NCBI GenBank assembly: GCA_949825025.1
Contig: OX463786.1
Coordinates: 10,344,387 to 10,408,386 of the forward strand
Direction: 5' to 3'
From: Siphlonurus alternatus
Lineage: Eukaryota > Arthropoda > Insecta > Ephemeroptera > Siphlonuridae
Length of the DNA: 64,000 nucleotides
Shown: piece by piece, positions 48,644 through 59,015 of the stretch
How positions within the stretch are numbered: the first letter of the stretch is position 1
Layout: each line of letters starts with the position of its first letter
Made by a program: the position numbers and the translations under genes
Notes under the pieces: generated by a model
What the model was told of the DNA's origin: nothing
What the model saw: the letters and a program-made list of their open reading frames with translations, nothing else
The model's database searches: none

Positions 48644-49389
48644 AAGTAAAATTGTTATAAAAATAAAGAAGAATTGTTGAATTATTATAATCATATCGTA
48701 CATTCTCCAACTATAAAGATATAGTTGCTTATATATTTGAAACAGGTAACTTACGAAATTATTTTACAGGTAAGTCTAAATTTATACAAAAATGTCCGTT
48801 ATATAATTAATAAAATTATTACATTTACTTTTTAATATAAATTTCAAACATATTTATTTCCTGATCACACCACTCTTTCCTCTGTCGGCCAAGGTTAAAG
48901 TAAGGCGTATTACTAATAATGTAAGAGTATATAAGTCCCCGTTATTTGGCCTGGCAAAATATTCAAACACTCTTACTGTAAGGATGGTATGTCTCGTCTA
49001 ACAAGTGTTAGTTATTATACTAATAGAGAGAGTGGTGTAATACAGACGTTATATAACTAGGTAGGAAAAAAATAATTATATATTAGTCATGTACGTGTTA
49101 ATATGTTTTGTAAAACAAACATTTGAAAATCAAAATAAATACATATTTTAAAAATTCAACTAAAATTAAAATACTTTTACATTAATTTGCATTTCAAGTC
49201 AAATATGGAATTAATTTTTTTATTAAAATTTATTAATTTCTCAAACTACCTTGATCCTTCATATAATTGATTTGATATAGAAATATATTAAGTACAATAA
49301 AGCAATTTATAACTAGTAAATTTACTCATTTAAATGTTTCTTAATTCATTTGATTTTAAAATCTGTTATTTAATGTAATTTTTTTTATT
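48644..49389. other. AT-rich, no gene seen
   Basis: No feature recognised. Confidence 0.4.
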
Positions 49390-49791
49390 TATTTTTTTTT
49401 TAAATTAACCCATATTTTTATTTACTAAATACATACTACTTTGAAACCTGGAACCTTTTCGAAACCCTAACTTAGCTTAGCGTTTCGCGGGCTCTTCCGA
49501 AACGGGGGAGACCATGCGCACGGCCTTGCAAATCCATCCCGGCATTTGCCTGCGGCTGAGGAAAACGTGGAAACCTCAGCCAGGATGGACGCTACAGCTT
49601 TTGTCAATGAACCGTAAGTGCAATGGTCCAAAGCCAGGGAAACCATATAGTGGAAAACCGCAACGATTTACCCCTGAGTGGGAAACGTGGTTTTTGTTGA
49701 AAATGGTCACCCATACAACTACTAACGACGCGCGGCTTGACTTCGGTGATCTGACGAGACCCGGTCAAGCGCACTGCGCCACACCTCCCAC
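49390..49791 (-). mobile_element. 5S rRNA-derived SINE, full-length copy
   Basis: Nearly identical to 1615-2021 from the CACCTCCCAC end (head, minus strand) through the 5S-like part and body to the A-rich tail. The main differences are a GCGC insertion near 49516 and small deletions. The 103-codon plus-strand frame is antisense to it. Confidence 0.8.
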
Positions 49792-50404
49792 TTTTTTAAT
49801 TTTATTTTTTATCCTGGTGATGTAACTGATTTATCTACATGAAAATCAATTCCAAATTAATGCTAATTTGTGTTATTACATGCTAATGGCCAAAATCAGG
49901 CAGAGGATTTTATCATGTTACACTTGGTTGAAACTAAGGTGCGTAAATTTATACCCACCTTGGTTGAAACGAATCCATTTTCCAATCAAACAGAGATTGA
50001 AATGGCCATGGCTGAAACCGCCCTAAACAAGTTATGGTTCATCTATTCAATAATTCATATATAGGGAACTGTGTATGAATATATTATGAAAACCTAATTA
50101 ATTCACAAAATTTATTCTAATTTGGTTGTTCTTTACAAAATAGCCCCCCCTCCCAATTTAATATAGTATATTTGAAACCTTATGGTGTTTGTCATCAAAT
50201 AAAACAACACAGCTATTCAAAACTTAAAAATGGTATATACACATAATTATTATTATTATACTGTATATTTTAAATATGTGTCTATATGCAATAATATGGA
50301 TGAATAAAAATTGTAGACGTAGGCGAAAGCTTATAATATAATAACTTGCATGATTTTTTTATTGTAAATTTTAATAGTAGGTTTTAATACTCTAAAATTT
50401 TAAT
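49792..50404. other. AT-rich, no gene seen
   Basis: The 64-codon frame at 49870-50064 (plus) is more balanced in composition than most, but I recognise no family and no splice context. Confidence 0.35.
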
Positions 50405-50525
50405 CGTGCTGCAGAACGCTGTGATGTGATAGTCATGCAAATTGCTTCCCTATATGTTTTCATGTTAAATTTTCAAAAAAATTTACTAATCTTACATATT
50501 TGCTCAATTATGACGTCACAGCATC
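50405..50525. repeat. Short inverted CRE-containing repeat
   Basis: ACGCTGTGATGTGATAGTCATG at the left and ATTATGACGTCACAGC at the right are inverted. The motif also occurs singly at 9125 and 11270. Confidence 0.45.
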
Positions 50526-50540
50526 TTTCCCCTCGACTTA

Positions 50541-50763
50541 GAGACGGATTCAGATGGCGACAACGGCGATGCGACGCGATTTTGTCACACAATCTGCAGT
50601 GAAATCAAATATGCGACAAGCGAATTCGTCATTGCGGCGGCGAATATCACGTTAAATTACGATGCTCTTTTTTTTAATCACCAAATATGGCCGCCAATGG
50701 ATTTTACAGCAAGTGCGCATTATTCGTTTCGCGTCGCAGGCTAGAAATCGCCATGTGAATACT
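50541..50763. mobile_element. CpG-rich MITE
   Basis: Ends GAGACGGATTCAGATGGCGA and TCGCCATGTGAATACT are imperfectly inverted; GCGACGCGA occurs near each end. It is strikingly CpG-rich in an AT-rich region. Ends of this kind (GACGGATTCACATG) occur in hAT-type non-autonomous elements, but assignment is tentative. Confidence 0.55.
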
Positions 50764-50805
50764 TACAAATATCACCAAACGCAGTAATAAGAATGATAAT
50801 GATAT

Positions 50806-51335
50806 TTTACCCCATTGGGGTACTGACCGGTATTTGAGTTAGCAATACTACTAGTAGTAAAAAGTACTGTGAATTCTATGAAGAATGAGCCCTATTAGAG
50901 CACTCTACGACAATTCGCTGATTTTATATGAATTTTTAAAACTTTTTTTGATGACGTCATAGCATTGAACCTTAAATGGGAAAATTCATCAGTTAACATT
51001 GCTAAAATGAAAAGTTATTGAGGTAGAAATTTGAAACCTTCATTATCGTGATTCTAGCACCTAAAAACCTTGCAAATGAAGTTTTGGTTACATTTCAATA
51101 TTAAGTATTGGATTCGGCAATGTTAACTGATCTATTTTCCCATTTAAGATTCAATGCTATGACGTCATTTTTGAGAGGTTTTAAAAATTCATATAAAATC
51201 AGGAAATTGTCGTAGAATGCTGTAATAGGGCTTGTTCTTCATGAAATTCTCGTGCCTTTTGAAATATTGACAAAAAATATGAATTTTTTTTTGGTCAGTA
51301 CCCCATTAGCTCTCGAATACCGGAATAAAATCTAG
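50806..51335. repeat. Long foldback element with paired TGACGTCA
   Basis: Inner arms 50896-51010 and 51110-51232 are inverted over about 110 bp (ATGACGTCATAGCATTGAA and its inverse; CCCATTTAAG). Outer parts share GGGGTACTGACC / GGTCAGTACCCC. Non-coding. Confidence 0.7.
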
Positions 51336-51337
51336 TG

Positions 51338-51375
51338 ATAGTTGGATTCGAACTCACGACCTTCCAATGATGTAT
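51338..51375 (-). repeat. tRNA-like B-box fragment
   Basis: On the minus strand, GGTCGTGAGTTCGAATCC resembles a tRNA B box and the 10454 element. No matching A box or cloverleaf seen. Confidence 0.35.
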
Positions 51376-52343
51376 CCGATAAAATATATTATTTAAGTGC
51401 AGTATGAAAAAAGCTGTAAATAAATTATTATTATAACCATAACAACAACATACGCATCGTATATATTATTTTCAAACTGTAAATGTAATTAATTGCATTT
51501 TCTTTATTATATAGACGCACCAGAGAATACTGGTATGTAAAGATAGCCTAAGGCTTTATATAATAAATTAATCAATGTAAAAGGCTAAAGAAGATTCGAA
51601 CCCGGAACTTAAATACATCTTTTTGATATGACTCATCAATTAGTGAGTTTTAATTCAACAGTTTGTTTCTATCAACTTGTTATCTTCATTGCATTTGATG
51701 AGATGCATGCATAGTGTAAACTTCTAACTAATTAATTAAACTCCCTTTATTTTTATTGTTTGCATACATCTTACTCGTGCATGAAATAATATGAACCATG
51801 TTTGTACTTCCAATAAGATAAAATAAGTAATTTGCATTATTTCGTTCATGATAATTCTGCATTAAAATTAAAGGGCACAAATCTTTCGAATATTTTTAAA
51901 TTATATGAATTTTGTTAGCAATAATAGTTTTTAATTTTTATAATTTATTTAAATATATCAAACATATTAACAACAAAACACAATTTTCATATTGTTTTTA
52001 TTTATTATTGTAATGACATATAATATTGTATTATAAAATTATAAATGAATGAATGTATACTAATAATAATAAACATTTTTATTTTTCTAATGTCAATTTT
52101 TTTTCTATTATAATTTTAAGCTATAAGAAAAAATTTTATTTCATTTTTTTTTTTTTTTCTAAAAAAATTCGTAAAATGCAATTTTTTGAAGCACTCTACT
52201 GCCTTCCGGATCCTTCGTAAAACATTGCCATTATTCCATCGTATATAAAAGACATCTGCAATTTTAGGGGATGTAAAAAGTGACCTATTATAGTCTAAAA
52301 AATTCAAAGGTCACCACGTCTCTACATAGACCGAGTGACAACT
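51376..52343. other. AT-rich, no gene seen
   Basis: A second B-box-like GGGTTCGAATC lies on minus near 51596-51606. No gene. Confidence 0.4.
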
Positions 52344-52720
52344 CTCTTTACACGGATCAGCTGATCGACGTAGTCCCATTTGCTAACATGTAATTAAACC
52401 TTAGCGGACACAAAAATTCTCAGATTTTTTGAGATTCAAGCCGAAGGAAATATTTAAAAAACATTTATTCGAGACGATTTTTTTTAATTAGTTTTTTTTT
52501 AAAATAATCATTCAATGCATGAAGAACCCATGAAGAGCCAAATGAAAAAGTTAATTCAAAAATCAGATCAATTTTTTTTGCTTTTAAAATTTTTTCTGTG
52601 ACTTTTAGGTACTAAATTCAGACTATAAAAAAAAAATCAAAATTTTTGTGTCTGCTAAGGTTTACATGTTAATCAAATGGAACTACATCGATTAGCTGAT
52701 CCGTGTTACCTTCTTCTTAA
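52344..52720. mobile_element. CAGCTG-type foldback element, complete
   Basis: CACGGATCAGCTGATCGACG at the left and CGATTAGCTGATCCGTG at the right, with TAACATGTAA...CCTTAGC and inverse inside. Non-coding. Confidence 0.75.
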
Positions 52721-53619
52721 ACAGAGCAGTGGTAACATTTGTGGTATCCAGAGGTGTACTTGCAAATTTATACAGTAATGCACGTAGTAATAACCTAATT
52801 ACATTGGTATGTTAAATATCATTATTGAAAACATCACGTTCATTGCACGTGTGGTTTAAAATCACTGTTAATAAAGATCAATTTATAATATTAAAATATA
52901 GAAAATTGAACTTTATTTAAAAAGTTATTATTAAGCCTAAGGGTATTTGTCGAGACGAAACTCATATTATGTTAATGTAAGCAATTTACATATGACATGG
53001 TGTCCTATATAATATTATGTATATACTGTCTGGTTTTCATATTTGTAAATGACCGTGAAATATTTTCAGTGTCATTTTTCAATAATATTATGTTGTAGAA
53101 TTTATACTATTTTATATGGAACATTTTTAAAATAACATTAATATGATATGCACTAGACATTACAGTGTGCATGGAGAATTAGATGATGGTGTTTAAATTT
53201 GCATCACGTCATATATAGGTATGGGTGCCATGTAATACATATATGTATAACTTGGTTTATGGCAAAAGGTGCCTTGGGCTATTAAAATACAGGAAGGAAG
53301 GAGACGAATTGATTGAGGAAAATCGTTCTAGTCTGTGCAAAGATAATTTTCTTGACCCATCCATATAATACTCAAATGTACCTTTCTATTTAAGTATCAA
53401 CACTTATGTACTTAAGTCTGTATAATTAATCCCCACGTGACCATTTTTCAGAGCTTTGATTGGCTAAATGTGGGGTATTTAATTATGCATAATATAATGT
53501 ACTTATCATTATATTTGGGGCATAGCCACGTAATCCAATAATTTCGTCACAATTCCTCGTTATTAATGCAGAAAATATTTTTTTACTGTATAAAAATAGA
53601 GCTTACAAAGTTATAAAAG
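52721..53619. other. Non-coding, no gene seen
   Basis: No repeat or coding signature recognised. Confidence 0.4.
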
Positions 53620-53910
53620 GACAACCTACGCCAATTTCTTTGATGCAGAAATTAATAAAGACCACCAAAATATGATACTCTTTTTTTCATGTTTTTTTTA
53701 GGGGCAAAGAAAAATTGCTGAGAAGTTATTCATTAATTCAGATTTGAACCCATGTCATATTTAGGTATTATGACGACTCTTTTGATTCCTCTTTTCTTAC
53801 TTTCAGTTATTTTTTTAAAAATAAAAATTTCTGGTTTCCAAAACATGTGAGAAAAGTAACATAATTTGGTACTCTCTGTTAATTTCTGCAATAAAAAAAT
53901 GTCATGTATC
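53620..53910. repeat. GAGTATCGACC-like foldback, heavily decayed
   Basis: Shares the layout of 7986-8282 (TGCAGAAATTAATAAAG ... TTTGAACCCATG ... TTAATTTCTGCAATAAAAAA) but the ends are worn. Confidence 0.4.
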
Positions 53911-53989
53911 GTAAGTTGACCATTCTAAAATTTTCTTGATTTTTAATTATAACGTCACATGACTTTTTAAATATTTTTCTGTACATTTA

Positions 53990-54276
53990 AAAATTTTGAG
54001 ATGAAAAAAAAAAAAAAAAAAATCAAAACAATCGGACGATCCAATTTTTTAAAATTAATTTCTTACTTTAGGTCTCCATGGAAAAGCCCTATACTGAAAA
54101 TTTAAAAAATTCATTTAAAAAAATTGGATCGTCCGATTGTTTTGAAATTTTTTCTATATTTTTTGGTGCCAAGAACTGTCACTCAAAAAAATTCAGAATC
54201 ATTATGAGGTTGCTACGGTTTACATGTTAATCAAATGGGACTACAACAATCGATTGTTCGTGTTATCTTACCCTTT
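53990..54276. repeat. AAGGGTAAGATAACACG foldback, left side truncated
   Basis: Right terminus TGTTATCTTACCCTT intact, with ACAATCGATTGTTCG, and CATGTTAATCAAATGGGAC. Inner arms CAATCGGACGATCCAA / TTGGATCGTCCGATTG fold back. The outer left arm is lost. Confidence 0.65.
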
Positions 54277-55843
54277 ACGAATTATCCCGTCTTTTCATCA
54301 ATGTGTTCTATTATTTAATGACACTGAACTCTTAAAAATAAAATGTATGAAGTGTTTTTTTCCCTTTTTCCATTAATTCATTTTTTATATGATTATCATA
54401 GCGAGTTATTCTGCAATGAATTTTTCAAATATTACTTATATGTGAGAATCAATAAAAATTTCAAAAATATTAATAACAATTAAATTTTCTGAAGGTTTGA
54501 ATTGTTTATAATTTTTTTACTTAATGTTAATTAATTTATTTGTTATTTTAAATATATATTTTACAAACAAACATTGGCAAACATTATTTTAAAATGCACT
54601 TTAAAAAGTTTTATTTTAAATAATAAATTTAAAAAAAATATAAAATTAAAACATTTTTAAAAATATTATTTTTTACAAATTTGCGTGAGAAAAAATAATG
54701 GGACAATATTCTCATACAGGGAAAGCACTAATAACGTTAGCAAACAAAGCCTGTATTGCACCATGGGTCGAGCTGCATACATCTCCCCTCTATAAAAATA
54801 GACTAACAAGTAAGGCCTCTCCACAGAGTTAATATGGGCTTCTCTTACACAGGATCGCTTGATATCGCAGCGTATAATTAAAAAAGTAGCAGCCTATGCG
54901 ATTAGGTGTGCGCTCGCACACAGCTTCGTATTGTATGCCATCGTATGATAAGAAATTTAGAACCGGTTCTAAATGAGAAACGTACGATCACAGAAATAAA
55001 GTCTGTGTGCGACCTGCCTAAGAATTGCAGATTTGCACGTATATAGTAAGAAAAGCACTTATTCTAGCCTTCCTAAAAATAATTTCACTTCACCTCCATG
55101 CATAGACGTAAATTATTGAGGCAATATTATAGACGAAAACTTATAGAGCAGAGGTATTTAAAAATTTTAATATATGGATGAAAAGTGTTTTATGGTTTTA
55201 TACTATAATATGCCTTGATCCCATTTAATTTAACATTGCATATTTATTTGCTTTCCTGGAAAGAATAATTAAAAACAATTTAAAATAACAAATATATATT
55301 AAAATTCTATTTATTGTAATAAATTTTATTACATAAATCTCTCAGAAGCCGTTCATATTTCTGTGATTATCCTGAGAATTTTTGTTACACCTAATCAATG
55401 AAATTTAACTTTTATTCTAATTGGTTATACCGATAAGCATCAAAGCATGTATATACGTCACGTTATGTTCATAAGCATATATAATATAAGAGGTGCATTA
55501 TTTATTTAACTAATTTAATCTTTAGATTATTTTTCAAGGTCATATTACTGCCACAAACCGGCAAAAGTGAGAGTTATGTATATATTAAAAAATTCAATCT
55601 TTCTCGGACTCTTCCTAGTTCACAAAACTTTAGTTCGTGTTTTTATCGATAGTGGCGCTACCATTCGTTGTATTTAAACAATATTAGATGGACTTACGTA
55701 GATTACCTCCCCCCTCCCCCAGTTCTCCTTGGGGAACCAAGTACACCCAAAACTGTGTACACCCAAAATTACCACCTTTTCCTTATGGCAAAACCCCTCC
55801 TTGGAAATTTTGTTGTACTAAACTATAAAAGTTGACACAGGTA
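54277..55843. other. Upstream intergenic region of CYP307
   Basis: A GC-richer stretch (54700-55050) contains a perfect 18-bp palindrome TTTAGAACCGGTTCTAAA (54956-54973) and TGTGCGCTCGCACA. TCAAGGTCA at 55534-55542. No coding frame. Confidence 0.45.
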
Positions 55844-56047
55844 CAGTCAAATTTATATAACATTTCTGCCGGAAGTAGCCAAAAGTGAAAGGTTTCTGGT
55901 CGTCTTGTTCAATTCTGAATCTTGAAAATTTGCAGACATTTAAAAACCTGAAGACAAAATTTTAATATGTAAATACTAATAGGAAGGCCAGATCGAAACC
56001 TCTCACTTCTGGCTACTTCCGGTGGGAATATCAAATTAATTTGACTG
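55844..56047. mobile_element. TTCCGG MITE, complete copy with TA duplications
   Basis: CAGTCAAATTTATATAACAT to TTAATTTGACTG, bounded by TA at 55842-55843 and 56048-56049. Inner arms GCCGGAAGTAGCC and GGCTACTTCCGG. Tc1/mariner-like structure, about 204 bp, non-coding. Confidence 0.85.
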
Positions 56048-57028
56048 TACATTTAAACAGGTGTTCGATCGGTGTAATATTCGGTATATAGTATGCTGTG
56101 ATAATCACTTATAGAGTTCACGCATGTCACTATCACTTGTACATACCACTACGTTTCAAACCGTTCTCTTCCTCAGGTGATTTGAGACTGACCGTAACAA
56201 AACACGATAGTCAACTGACCATCTTGACTGAAGTTTCCATAGTTCCCTTAGTAAAACAAGATAAAAACTATAAATATTTTCGTCATGACAAGATAAATGA
56301 TGGCTAAATTACGTCACCTACATTGTATAGAGAAGAACTATATTAGGTTACGAGAAAGAATGCTGCCGTAACAACCACGTGGTTTTATTTTGAACCTTAT
56401 GTTACTAGTACGTAAGGTCTATATTCGAATTCAAGATTTTGTACTGCTATTTTATATAATAATAATATGCAGATCAGAATTATATATTAAATTTGTTGTT
56501 TTTTAGTGAATATTTTCCATATTAAATATATTTGCATGAACGTAAAAAAGATGCATCCAGAATAATAACCATGCATGCACCATACATTTTTGCACGTAAC
56601 TAAATGTAAGAAAAAACACATTTCCAAATAACAATTTTCCATCGTAAAAACACGATATTTATGTTTAAAATTCATTATAAAAATATATATATATATATAT
56701 ATATATATACGCACTGCCCTTTAAAAATAATTTTAATTAAAAATATTATGAATATTACCTTTAAATTATGATGCAAAATACGTAACGATAAATTCTATAA
56801 CATTCTATGATAATATAAACAACGTACATAAGTCCTTTTACTACAAATAAACATACATTATCTAACATACAACTGATATTAAAAACAAAACAAACAAATA
56901 ACGAAAATATTTCATTCATTCTCTATATATTATCAATATTCTAAAAAAAGTAAACAAATACACGTGCTATAAAAATAATATTTTCCTATGTTATTTGTAT
57001 ACAATTAAGTTATAATTATTGTACTTAC
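56048..57028. other. AT-rich, includes (AT)n
   Basis: (AT)n near 56682-56709. No gene. Confidence 0.4.
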
Positions 57029-57220
57029 GTAATGAAAGTGTAAGTAGTTATAGGAAGATGCGTGCAAGCAGCCAGTCAGTTGTAAGCCAGGAAGAAAGAT
57101 AGAACGTCGACGAGAAAGAGAGAAGTTTTTAAGACTCTCAGGTAGGCAAAAGAGTTGAAAGAGAGTAGAGGGGGGTACTAACAGCCTCACTAAAATACCC
57201 TTTGTGTGTATATTTTTATA
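57029..57220 (-). promoter_or_regulatory. Possible divergent promoter and 5' exon
   Basis: On the minus strand: a TATA-like GTATAAAAATA (near 57220-57210), an initiator-like TTAGT about 30 bases on, a pyrimidine-rich stretch (CTCTCTTTCTCGTCGACG), then a strong donor CATTAC|GTAAGT at 57029. This would make a non-coding or short-coding first exon of a gene running away from CYP307. No coding content is recognised. Confidence 0.3.
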
Positions 57221-57808
57221 CAAAATAAAAAAGAATTTTCAAAAGTTATTTTTTCTTAGAATTATTGGTAAAAATAAAACTCGTATTTTTTTTCTTTTCG
57301 AAATTACAGGTAGCAATTTTTTTTATGGTTTTATAATATTTTCATTTTTTGCTGTTAAAATAATGTTGGCTAAAAATTATGGTACAGAGGTATGTTCTAA
57401 AATAAGTATGTTCTTTTTTGTTAAAAAAATTGCAATAATATATTGCAAAAATTGAATATAAATAATGTAGTATGAAGTCGATTTTTTTTAGCCTAAAACA
57501 AAATTTTATGTAATAAATTGTCACACGTTTGAATTTGAATATACAAAAATATCATCTCTAATACTGAAATACAGTAAATGAAAAAGCTCTCGTAATATTA
57601 ATTTGATGAAAATATTTTTCTCAGATCGTGATAATAATGAAATTTAAAAAAAAAAGTTGATGTAGGTCATTTTTAAAATTAAAATTTATAATAATAAGAT
57701 AAAAATTGATAAAAAGTATTATGTTAATTCTATATAATAATTATGATAGAATGATAAAAACACATCCAAGTTGTTGAAGGTAAATCAGGGGTACGAATAA
57801 TTGCAAAG
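57221..57808. other. AT-rich, no feature seen
   Basis: Short F- and K-rich frames only. Confidence 0.4.
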
Positions 57809-57865
57809 GAGGGGAAATGAGGGGAAATTAAGGGGATGCACAGGTAAAAGAAAAAGAGGGGAAAT
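57809..57865 (+). promoter_or_regulatory. Cluster of GAGGGGAAAT motifs upstream of CYP307
   Basis: Exact GAGGGGAAAT at 57809, 57819 and 57856, plus the variant TAAGGGGATG at 57829. About 240-300 bases upstream of the TATA box. Candidate binding cluster for a zinc-finger regulator; inference only. Confidence 0.4.
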
Positions 57866-57924
57866 ATTTCTTCTTCATTCTCAGGTCGCAAACTAAACTA
57901 ACCAATCATATTCATTCTTTTTTG

Positions 57925-57932
57925 TGACGTCA
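57925..57932. promoter_or_regulatory. CRE palindrome TGACGTCA in the CYP307 promoter region
   Basis: Full-consensus cAMP response element about 170 bases upstream of the TATA box. The motif is also over-represented elsewhere in the window, so its position may be fortuitous. Confidence 0.35.
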
Positions 57933-58104
57933 TCATGTTTTAAATGTAGAACTCTAATCCATTGGTTATTTCTTACAAAGGATCTTATATCTTATTGGTT
58001 TAAAAATAAATATATAGAATATTCATATTTTTAAAAAAAAAATATACAAGAAAAAAAAAATATATATACACACATTGAATATTTGTGTGGAGGGGTTGTA
58101 GGTC

Positions 58105-58111
58105 TATATAT
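58105..58111 (+). promoter_or_regulatory. TATA box of CYP307
   Basis: TATATAT, 78 bases before the ATG. It would place transcription start near 58135-58140 with a 5' UTR of about 45 bases. An upstream non-coding exon using the acceptor-like CCAG at 58157-58160 is an alternative. Confidence 0.4.
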
Positions 58112-58182
58112 GAGAGAGATAGTGAGTTAAAAATTTTGTATTAAAGCTAGAGTCATCCAGCTTGTATCTCTTCATCATCATA

Positions 58183-58555
58183 ATGGTTGCTATAGTATCA
58201 ATATCATTATTTTTAACAGTAACATTTTTACTTTCAATATATGTTTATGTTAAAATAACATCACGTAATAAAAAAAAATTATGTGATGAAGTTAAATTTG
58301 CACCTGGTCCAAAACCATGGCCTATAATTGGTAGTATACATTTATTAGCTGATTTTGAAACACCATTTCATGCATTTACTTCATTAGTATCAAAATATGG
58401 TCCAATTTATCAAATTAAACTTGGTTCTGCAATGTGTGTGGTTGTTAATAATTTTGCGTTAATTAAAGAAGTTTTAATTACGAAAGGTGGACATTTCGGT
58501 GGACGTCCAGATTTTTTACGATTTCATCATCTTTTCGGCGGAGATCGCAACAACT
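58183..58555 (+). CDS. CYP307A: Cytochrome P450 CYP307 (spook/spookier type), first coding exon
   Basis: Halloween-group P450 of ecdysteroid synthesis. In insects it acts in the poorly defined 'black box' steps between 7-dehydrocholesterol and the diketol, mainly in the prothoracic gland and ovary. Seen: a membrane anchor (residues 1-25), a basic linker (RNKKK, 28-32), the P450 hinge APGPKPWPIIGS (40-51), KYGPIYQIKLGS (71-82), and GGRPDFLRF (106-114) followed by LFGGDRNN (117-124), which is characteristic of CYP307. The ATG at 58183 is chosen because it starts the anchor; a TTG-initiated extension is unlikely. The exon ends at ACT|GTAAGT in phase 1, so the next codon begins with T, fitting the NNS seen in family members. 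The I-helix, ExxR and heme-Cys regions lie in later exons, not found before 64000. A TATA box precedes it. Whether it is the spook, spookier or spookiest paralogue cannot be decided. Confidence 0.9.
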
Positions 58556-58590
58556 GTAAGTAAAAGTTTTATTATATTTTTTTTTATTTA

Positions 58591-59015
58591 CAATTCGGGA
58601 AATCTAGAACGTTAAATTAGCAACTCCTAGAGATGCAGATTTGTAATTTTGAGGGATGTATGAATAACACTCAGTCTATATATATTATACCAAAAAGATC
58701 AGTTTCACCATGCCTTGTAGTAAAATTGTTAATATGTTTTTTATGTACAATTCGGGAAATCAAGAACGTTATTAGTTTGAGCTGCAATTTCTAGAGATGC
58801 AGATTTGTAATTTTGGGGAATGTAAGAAGAACACTCTTACTAAAAAGTTTAATTTCACCGTTGGTAACATTTTTTTTTACTTATAATTTCATTCGGGACA
58901 TCATGAAAGTCATTCATTCAAGCTACAATTTCTACGCTGATTTGTAATTTTGGGGGAAGAGCACTCACGTCAGTCTAGCCATGGAAAAAAATTAATTTCA
59001 CTACGTTACATACTA
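58591..59015. repeat. Degenerate tandem repeat in intron 1
   Basis: Three diverged copies start at 58591, 58748 and about 58890. They share ATTCGGGA(A)AT, GAACGTTA, AGATGCAGATTTGTAATTTT and AACACTC...TTTCACC. Period 140-157 bp. It begins only 35 bases after the exon. Confidence 0.75.

Noticed and set aside
48401..48703. 100-codon minus-strand frame
   Set aside because: Antisense to a LINE 3' UTR; I- and Y-rich chance frame.
55644..55651. TATCGATA (DRE core-promoter motif)
   Set aside because: An AT-rich 8-mer expected a few times by chance in 64 kb, with no transcript start evidence.
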